DNA of 28,214 nucleotides from Clavulina sp. PMI_390 (Eukaryota; Basidiomycota; Agaricomycetes; Cantharellales; Hydnaceae), in the NCBI GenBank assembly GCA_015039315.1, contig WIDE01000207.1, forward strand, positions 1-28,214, in the 5' to 3' direction. Below are positions 21,799 to 28,214 of this stretch, piece by piece. The stretch's first letter is position 1. Every line of letters begins with the position of its first letter. The notes beneath the pieces were generated by a model, which searched no databases, had not been told where the DNA came from, and saw only the letters and a list, made by a program, of their open reading frames with translations. The translations under genes and the position numbers were made by a program.

Positions 21799-24768
21799 AT
21801 GTCAGCTATTGAACTGACAGACCGAGGAGAAAACTCGTCGAAACGACCGCTCTCTCCATCAGACGCTGGACCTTCAAAGCGATCGAGAACATCGCCTCCG
21901 CCCGGAGATGGGTGGCATATCTGGGACGCCACAGAGGCCGAGGAGAGTCGCACGCACTATATGGAGGCCTTCCCTGTCGAAACCCCCTCATCCTCTCGTC
22001 ATGGCCATCCATCTGCGGCCCTCTTAACTGGTATGTCCCCGATTTATCGCTCGCCCTTTCTTCGTGATTCGTATTGACAGAGGCTACTATCGATAGCTTT
22101 TAATGCGCGCGTTACCTCACCTTCCTTGCTTGTCGGAGGACCCACTGTCTGCCCCTCCAAGCACTCTTGTATGTCCATCTCTCGATGACGTCTCTTGCGC
22201 CAAGGTCTCACTTTGTTTGTTCACCTTTTTACTTTCGACATTTCTTGCTTCTTTTCTTTCATCCAACCCGATTGTGAACCATTTCCCTGCGACCTAGCAT
22301 ACACTTACCTCTATCACCACATCCCCACCCAGGTCTTTTCGGTCAACCATCGAACAGAGATTCGTGCTCATCATAGCGATCCTCCATCGGATGGCTCTGA
22401 ACCTCGAAACGCTGATGAACGTGCCTTGCGACGGTTGGATGAAAGCATTTTTTCGATCATTCCGCCGAACAAGCCCTCCGAATGGAGATCCTATCTGGCG
22501 TTGCCGAAAGGCCCTTACATCTTTCCAAAGCTTGGTGATCCGCTCTACGTCATGTTCACGCGACCTTTTCATCCTCGCGCATTCAAGTACCTCGACATTC
22601 GTGAACTCGCGGAATGTCGCGTCAGCAAAGAGCTTGCTCGCGACGTTTCCAATCGTCAAAGCTCGTGGAGCACAAACTTTCAATCAAGCTGTGATCGAGC
22701 TCGTCGATATATAGCCTGTGGGGTCTTTGGGGATGCAACTGCATATTATTCACAGCTCTTGGATGAGATCATTCTCATGCGCAATGGCGTAGAACTATCG
22801 CACGAAATGAGAGATAGGAAAAAGCTGTGGTGCATCCTGTGGGATGTGTATGTCGTGGAGATGATCAGCGATAGTCTCCTCCAGCTTGGGCGCAGGCTTG
22901 CTCTGCATACGTGCGCAATCGTCTGTGCTGTTGAGCCGCCTCGATGGCCCCCGTGTCTGGATCTTCGTGGTGCTTTGGTCGTCCCTAGCGAGCTTGGCCC
23001 AGGACCCAACGCCTCGCATACTCTCGTCTCGATGGCCGAGCAATGGGGCGTGCCTCTACACATTGTGCACGAGACAATGGCAAACACGCGGCTGTCCCTT
23101 GCGAAATATGACGACCCGTTGTTTGATCCAGTCTCGGGTCGGCAGATCACCCACGACGCGGTAACCAACCTCATCGCTCTCAACGCCCGAAGGGACAAGG
23201 TCCGCCGCCTCGTTGAGTGGGTTTTTGTGCAACGGATTTCTGGGGTTCAGGATGAGTTGGATGGTGGCATCCATTTTGATGAGATGGCCCTCGATCAGCT
23301 CATCCTACGATTCATAGAGCCCGCTCGCGCAGATGGTCTCTTATTTGATGACTTTAATACCCGAGTTGCTGCGTTGGTTGGCCAAAATATGTGGTCGGGT
23401 CGTCTCTATGAGGACGGACAGCATGTGCTCACCGTTGGTGAACAATGGAAAAACCCGCGACCTGTTCCGTGGGGGATCACTGATCGTAGAGCCCTACTCG
23501 CAAGTGTCTATGTCCCTCCTCATTACTATAATCCCTCGCTCCCCTTGCCTACACGAGATGGCGTCTACTACCGCCACGAGCCACTCCCAATCTCTTCTGA
23601 TATGAGTCGCTCGGCCGTCGTCAGTGAGACTCCTCATCCCGCTCCTGCTCCGCCCCCCTTCCGTCCCCCTTCGCCCCCAGTCACTCCCACAACCGCCATT
23701 CAGACTACTCTCAAGGATACTTGGTATGGGCTGGAGGTTGGAACATTTCCGGGCAATACCCCACCTGCGATTGGAGCGTGTCCCGGCCCGGGGGTCTATG
23801 CTGCCAAGTCGGCACGACTTCGTCATACAATGCTCTATCCAAAAGTACCCAAAGGCCCAAAGCCTTTTGTCCTCGAATACTGGGTAAAGGAGGATCAAGT
23901 CCGAGACCAGATCAGGTCTGCACTCCGACTCTTGCATCCCGATCAATCCATCCATAAGATCGAGTTAGGGAGCTCTAGAGATCAACAACACTGGGTGTCA
24001 TTTGGTGTTGATATAGATTATGTGGGATTGCTTTATCAGTTTACCACGGATCGAGTTGTGCGCGCTGAACTGGTTGGCGAGCCCTTGGTCATACCGTCGC
24101 TCGGCTTCCTTCCCAATGATGCCGGATTTCACGATGCCAAGCTTCATCATCGAGCTCGCCTTCGACGTGCCATCTTGGGATATGATCTTCCCGATTGGGA
24201 TCCATCCATGGTACTCGAACGTGATGGGGGATTTCTGTCCTCTTACACGTGCTCGCTTGACTATCTGCGCAAGGTTGTTGGTACAGAACCACCTTTGCCC
24301 GCAGGCAGCAGTGCGTCCTCTAGTCGTGCATCTTCTTTGTCTGCGAGCCGTAGACGTGGTGTGTTGTCGGCGCGCGAGTGGACTTTACTCCTCCGCACCG
24401 AGTTGGTCCTCCAAATGCTTCTTCTCTATGGCGCTTCATTTGATGTCCCCATTTTTACTACTGAAGCGCTCCCATATCGCCGCATTCTTCACCATCTTGC
24501 TGCGTGTATCGCCAAGGACGCCTCAACCCATCCCGGCACCTGCTCGACTAGACTGGAGGTGTTTGCTAAGCGGGAGCGTATCTCTTTCAACCAAACGACT
24601 CGTCATCTTTCCTTTACCTTGGCGCCGCATGATCAGGCTCTACGACCACTCCCTCGAACTCGCATCGACGAATGGTTGAGGATGGAGGACGCTCATGTCT
24701 CTGAGAGACTTAGAGGCACCAAACCTGGTGCTTCTGCACCTGCTGCTGGATCGGCGCCACCGCCCTGA
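21799..24768 (+). CDS. Unrecognised nuclear-looking protein; full-length paralogue of the gene at 1-564; 5' frame break
   Basis: The main exon 22333-24768 encodes 811 residues without interruption. It joins in phase 0 over intron 22205-22332 to 22103-22204 (LPCLSEDPLSAPPSTLVCPS...). Upstream, 21799-22030 is a convincing first exon (ATG; Lys/Arg-rich KRPLSPSDAGPSKRSRTS, a likely nuclear localisation signal) ending in a good donor (GTATGT, acceptor TTGACAG at 22080). After that join the frame reaches TAA at about 22099-22101, and no splice choice I tried links it to 22103-22204 in frame. Either a frameshift, an unusual intron, or a start at ATG 22103 (845 residues) explains this. The protein has a helical N-terminal half, a Pro-rich linker (about 23620-23710) and a C-terminal region (from about 23720) that is the part shared with the window-edge copy. 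It has no recognised catalytic motif, transposase signature or repeat domain. Confidence 0.75.
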
Positions 24769-25101
24769 GGTTTTCTTTCCCATCTGCTCTCTCGTCCTCC
24801 AACATTTATCTGCCAACGTTCGTCTCCTCGCTGCTCGATATTTTTCCCCTGCTCTTGATGATCTTCTATACGTATTCTATCCGAGCTTGTCTTCTCTTCC
24901 ACTTTTCCAATGTTTCTTGCTGTCAAGCCTCGCGCGGTTCTTGACCTCTCGCTCTCGCACCTCCCATCTTGACGGCTCTTGACCTTTTTGATACCCATTT
25001 CTTGGCCATCATCTTGTATCTACCATCATCAGCAGATTACGTGTCCAACACATTTTTGATGCATCTTTGCCGGCTTCATCAGACAAAATTTTATTATAAT
25101 G
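24769..25101. other. 3' flank; nothing recognised
   Basis: This immediately follows the stop codon of the large plus-strand exon. The DNA is pyrimidine-rich, and the open frames on both strands (24693-24998) mirror each other and overlap the upstream gene. I treat it as 3' UTR plus spacer. Confidence 0.45.
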
Positions 25102-25422
25102 TTACTGGCTAGCGACGCCCGATTCTCTCTCTTTGTATGATAATTCGTTCGAGTTTGGGGTCTGTGATGCTGTGTCGCGTGACATGTTGGGGCTTTCGGC
25201 ATCCTCCGCCTTTGCCCACTTCTCGCTTGCCCTAGATCCCTTTCGCCCACTTCGAGCGACGTCGACTCTCTCGCTTTCGACTCTCTGCGATCTCGTTCCG
25301 ACATATCCTCCCGCCGCCAGCTGGTTTGGTCGTTGGTACCACTCCGCGCATCGAATCCATCCCTTTCCAACGTCCACGGCAATCGTTCCATTAGCTGTCA
25401 GCCCCGTGAGGCCTGTGTACCG
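25102..25422 (-). CDS. Candidate terminal exon, minus strand, unrecognised
   Basis: An open frame from 25422 down to a stop at 25102-25104 begins right after a good acceptor (CTCGGATCAG). The inferred intron 25423-25483 (61 bases) has a GTACGC donor and a CTAAT branch site. The peptide begins RYTGLTGLTANGTIAVDVGK and becomes rich in Arg, Glu, Ser and Lys, which is also what the complement of T/C-rich DNA gives, so chance is a real alternative. The upstream exon is not resolved. Confidence 0.25.
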   Translation of the reverse strand, partial: RYTGLTGLTANGTIAVDVGKGWIRCAEWYQRPNQLAAGGYVGTRSQRVESERVDVARSGRKGSRASEKWAKAEDAESPNMSRDTASQTPNSNELSYKERESGVASQ

Positions 25423-25437
25423 CTGATCCGAGTGAGG

Positions 25438-25460
25438 TAGAGATTTACGTTAAATCTCTA
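25438..25460. repeat. Perfect 10-base inverted repeat with 3-base loop
   Basis: TAGAGATTTA (25438-25447), loop CGT, TAAATCTCTA (25451-25460). It lies inside the candidate intron 25423-25483. Confidence 0.9.
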
Positions 25461-25505
25461 TATTATTAGGACTCCCTGCGTACCAGGAACACTCCAACGT
25501 CATTG

Positions 25506-25823
25506 CTATTGGAAAGGCGCTGTGGGCGATTTCGGCGTCGCCGTCCTTTTGTTCTGCGGCGAGTTCCCTTTTGATTCCAACGTTTCCGCTGTGCTCATGC
25601 TTTGTTGTTCAGCATCATTCTCGATCGTTCCTGTTCTGATATCTAGGATATTGCGAGTTCGTCCTTCGTCGACTCGGTCGATTATGTAAACTTTTGGGCT
25701 CGACCTCATGATGTTCGTCGGAATCTGAGCATTTCTCAGTTGCCATGTCAGGTATGGGTGATCGATCTCGTGTTCTTGGTTTTCTGTCGTTCGATCGTGT
25801 TCCTCTAACACCCATTCCGCCAA
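25506..25823 (-). CDS. Candidate coding fragment, minus strand, unrecognised
   Basis: An open frame of 105 codons ends in TAG at 25506-25508. The peptide is varied in composition (EIDHPYLTWQLRNAQIP, KVYIIDRVDEGRTRNIL), which argues for real coding sequence. The same frame continues upstream past a single TGA at about 25841-25843 into another protein-like stretch (WREFDIKLALEDQMD), and no start ATG is evident. It may be the end of a multi-exon gene or the remains of one. No family is recognised. Confidence 0.3.
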   Translation of the reverse strand: MAEWVLEEHDRTTENQEHEIDHPYLTWQLRNAQIPTNIMRSSPKVYIIDRVDEGRTRNILDIRTGTIENDAEQQSMSTAETLESKGNSPQNKRTATPKSPTAPFQ

Positions 25824-25998
25824 TTTGCACCCTAGTAATCAATCCATCTGGTCCTCCAAAGCGAGCTTGATGTCGAATTCCCGCCACGTCCTCGTAATCT
25901 TAACACGACCGAGCCGTCAGCCCCCCATCGTTACCGCTATCACTCCACTCCCCCCACCGTTGTCGTCATTGCCGCCGTTACCGCCTTTACCCTCGTCG

Positions 25999-26164
25999 AT
26001 GACCAGTGCCTCGCTTCGAATCTCCCTTTGCTGCCCTACCCTCGATCCCTCGAATGACGGCGGTGAAGACAATCCATCCAAGTATGGCTCCGGCAACGGG
26101 CCTTTGAAGCCTCGACAAGTGTGTATGCGAGTCTGGAGCACTCGTTCAGAGCTTGCCGCTATCG
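25999..26164 (+). CDS. Candidate first exon, unrecognised
   Basis: The ATG at 25999 opens a 55-codon frame ending at a strong donor (ATCG|GTAAGG). A likely acceptor (CATTTAG) follows at about 26254, but the protein-like frame after it (IIPHLDFTAHAPRSYESS) has the wrong phase for this exon. Confidence is therefore low. Confidence 0.2.
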
Positions 26165-26371
26165 GTAAGGGTATTCTTTTCTCCTTTACATTCTCTATTA
26201 CTTACTATCGCTGTTGTCGCCCCCATCACCACTTCCTTTGTTCTCTTCATTTAGTTCATTATTCCTCAGATCATCCCCCATCTTGACTTCACGGCCCACG
26301 CCCCTCGTTCATACGAAAGCTCCCAGGTCATCGCTCCTGGATTATGCTAGAGGCTGGTTCCCGTAAGATAC

Positions 26372-27195
26372 ATGCACATCAACGCTGTGCAGTATCTTCG
26401 TCGTCGGCCTGTCCTCTGGGAAGATCAGCTAGCGCCCTGTGCCACGATGCCAGATTCTACCTCACCCGTCCCCCTCTCCTTCCGTCCCTCCTCCCCTGCT
26501 CGTCGATTCCGTCCCCTCGGGCATTTTGCCCAACATCCCGCCCTCACCTCCACACCGTCTCGTGAGCACCTTCCACCCTTGTCGCCAGCACGCCCCCGCA
26601 AGAATCGTCGGATGTCACGAGCACGGCAAGCTCCCGAAAATCCTCTGGCTGCTTCTGATCCATATCAACGCAGACACTCCGATCACCGTGACGCATCTCC
26701 CACCCCTTCCATGACTTCGATGCATTCAGCGGTGAAGTCTGGATCGGAGGATTAAATGTCTTCTCCAACTTGCAGCGCTCCCCGCTCCCCATCCACCTGC
26801 TCCGCCACCCCTCCACGCACCATCAGCAGCTCCTCCATCGGAAGTACGGTACCGCTCCCAACCATTTTAGCCTCCGCGGACGAGCCTCTCGGTGAGCGGC
26901 CCCAGTCGTCCTGGAACCCAGGATCTCGACCTGGAGGTTGCTTTTACGCCCTCCCTCCATCTTGTTCAACAGAGCCCAGCTCCCGCTATCCCGGTTCAAG
27001 CCCTTACGGGCCGCCATCGGCCAGCCCCAGGGCACAGTGCCACCATCACCGCTCGCCTTCTGCTCTTCCTCTACCCATCCCTTCGTCCGCCCGTCATCAT
27101 CAATATCCCAGCCGCTCGCCCCAGGAGCTGCACTCATACCTTTCTTGCCTCGGCGATGCCCCTCATCGCTTGATTACCGACCCCATCCTGAGTGA
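26372..27195 (+). CDS. Candidate Pro/Ser-rich three-exon gene (about 244 aa), frame ambiguous
   Basis: Exons 26372-26731, 26776-26891 and 26937-27195 join in phase across two introns of 44-45 bases with GTGAAG/GTGAGC donors and TTGCAG/CTGGAG acceptors. They run from an ATG to a TGA. The product is rich in Pro, Ser, Arg and His with no recognisable domain. The alternative frame over 26756-27190 is equally open and can be joined through a good donor at about 27197 to a further exon (about 27276-27480, LDLDPFRRFTLVCTTP). I cannot decide between them from sequence alone; T/C-rich DNA keeps several frames free of stops here. Confidence 0.3.
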
Positions 27196-28214
27196 TAGGT
27201 ATGGTTGCTTGCTGTTTGCCTCGTCATCCTGAATGCCCTGAACTGATCTGACCTTTGCTTTGTCTTTGACTTTAGCCTTGATCTGGATCCCTTTCGACGG
27301 TTCACACTAGTGTGTACCACTCCGTCAGCGAGATTGAGACCAGCATCGCCGCGGTTTGGGAAACTTGCCACCGATTCCCTAGGCCAATCCACCTCGCTCG
27401 GCCCAATCCCATCCTACGTCGCCATTCCCCTCGCATCGCTCCTATCCGTCTCATCTCGATTGATCCGCTGTTTATTGAATCATCTTATTGCTTTCTCGCT
27501 TTCGTCATTCATCTTTTGTATACCTTGGTTACTACACTATCATCTACAATACCACGTGTCGTCGCTCTTTCGCTACCTTCTTGTATATTTGTACCTACAT
27601 CTTGTATCACTGTGGTGTGCGCTCTCGACATCGCTTGTATTCTTTCTCCTTCCGCTATGCACCTCTCCGCTCTTCTTCATACAGTCTGCTCCGCATCAAT
27701 GCATGTAGAATACTCGTCGCTTGTATCAATACATCCATCTACTCGGTCTCTATTGGTGTTGGTGTCCAAGGCCTTTACTACCAACTAGTTTCCCTTTTTA
27801 AAATCAGCCTCAGAAGCGCTCAACGTTGGACTCGGTTAGTGCAAGTTTAAACCCTTCATCGCAACTAGCAGATCTATCCACCACGCATCTCTACCTCAAA
27901 AATGCGTAGATTTTACGGTTCTCTTCATACTTTTCTATAATTGGCTTGCTTTCCACATCTACCAATCGCAAAATCTAGTTGGATTCAGCTATTGGCACCA
28001 CTGGCTTGGTTCCTAGGCTCTACCTTGGCGCTTTGGGCTGCACAGCCTTCACCTGGTGGTCCAGTGCTTTCAAGGCTCTTCCACTAGCAAGTTTCCCTTT
28101 TAGCACTAGGTACTCTAGCATACTCAACTTTTTAGCTCCAAATCAGGAGTTTTATGCCACCTAGACACTGGCTTCTTCACTTTTCCCTTCTCACCAACGC
28201 ACTTTAGCACACAA
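27196..28214. other. Right-end region: possible further exon, then A/T-richer DNA of different texture
   Basis: Bases about 27276-27480 may be an exon of the preceding candidate. After about 27840 the composition changes: stops are frequent in all frames, T/C runs vanish, and short words such as CACTAG, GGCTT and TAGCA recur. This looks like non-coding repeat or transposon-derived DNA that continues beyond the window. No terminal repeat or coding domain is visible. Confidence 0.3.

Noticed and set aside
22294..23955. Minus-strand and alternative-frame open stretches over the 811-codon exon
   Set aside because: They are shorter and lie wholly inside an uninterrupted plus-strand frame whose C-terminus is conserved in the second copy.
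1..28214. Search for CRISPR arrays, phage or bacterial operons
   Set aside because: No regularly spaced repeats, ribosome-binding sites or tightly packed intron-free genes are present; the window is eukaryotic.

Overview
This is a stretch of fungal nuclear DNA. Genes are broken by many short introns (mostly 44-130 bases) with GT..AG borders and CTAAC/CTAAT-like branch sites. Intergenic DNA is pyrimidine-rich on one strand, and proteins carry long Ser/Pro/Ala-rich disordered parts. This suits a basidiomycete (Agaricomycetes). A Rhizoctonia/Ceratobasidiaceae-like genome is my best guess from gene texture only; I could not search. No bacterial operon, CRISPR array, rRNA or tRNA gene was seen.

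Layout. (1) Bases 1-564 are the 3' end of a gene whose start lies outside the window; its product is a diverged paralogue of the C-terminus of the gene at 21799-24768. (2) 2170-8455 (+) is one large gene, spliced here into a frame-consistent model of about 1681 residues. It has a disordered, basic middle and a C-terminal domain resembling a JmjC/cupin barrel that lacks the usual metal ligands. (3) 9162-12461 (-) is convergent with it: 7 exons, about 950 residues, acidic N-terminus, a nuclear-localisation-like basic patch, and a C-terminal domain with a possible H-x-E...H motif of 2-oxoglutarate/Fe(II) oxygenases. Two of its introns appear to be GC-AG. (4) 12462-15347 has no convincing gene but holds repeats, including a 19-base perfect inverted repeat whose loop sequence recurs nearby. 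(5) 15348-16988 (+) is the clearest gene: a 401-residue DEDDy 3'-5' exonuclease (RNase D/WRN type) in 7 exons. (6) 17401-18580 (+) has weak candidate exons. (7) 19012-20842 (-) is an unrecognised gene of at least 9 phase-consistent exons. (8) 21799-24768 (+) is the full-length paralogue of the gene at the left edge, with an apparent frame break near its 5' end. (9) 24769-28214 holds weak candidates on both strands and a compositionally different right end.

Reading. The exonuclease, JmjC-like and possible 2OG-oxygenase proteins, plus two nuclear-looking proteins of unknown family, point to nuclear or nucleic-acid/chromatin roles. They lie between two copies of one gene family, so a segmental duplication is plausible. 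A joint pathway is not shown: genes are on both strands and fungi rarely use operons. Exon borders were placed by eye from splice signals and reading phase.
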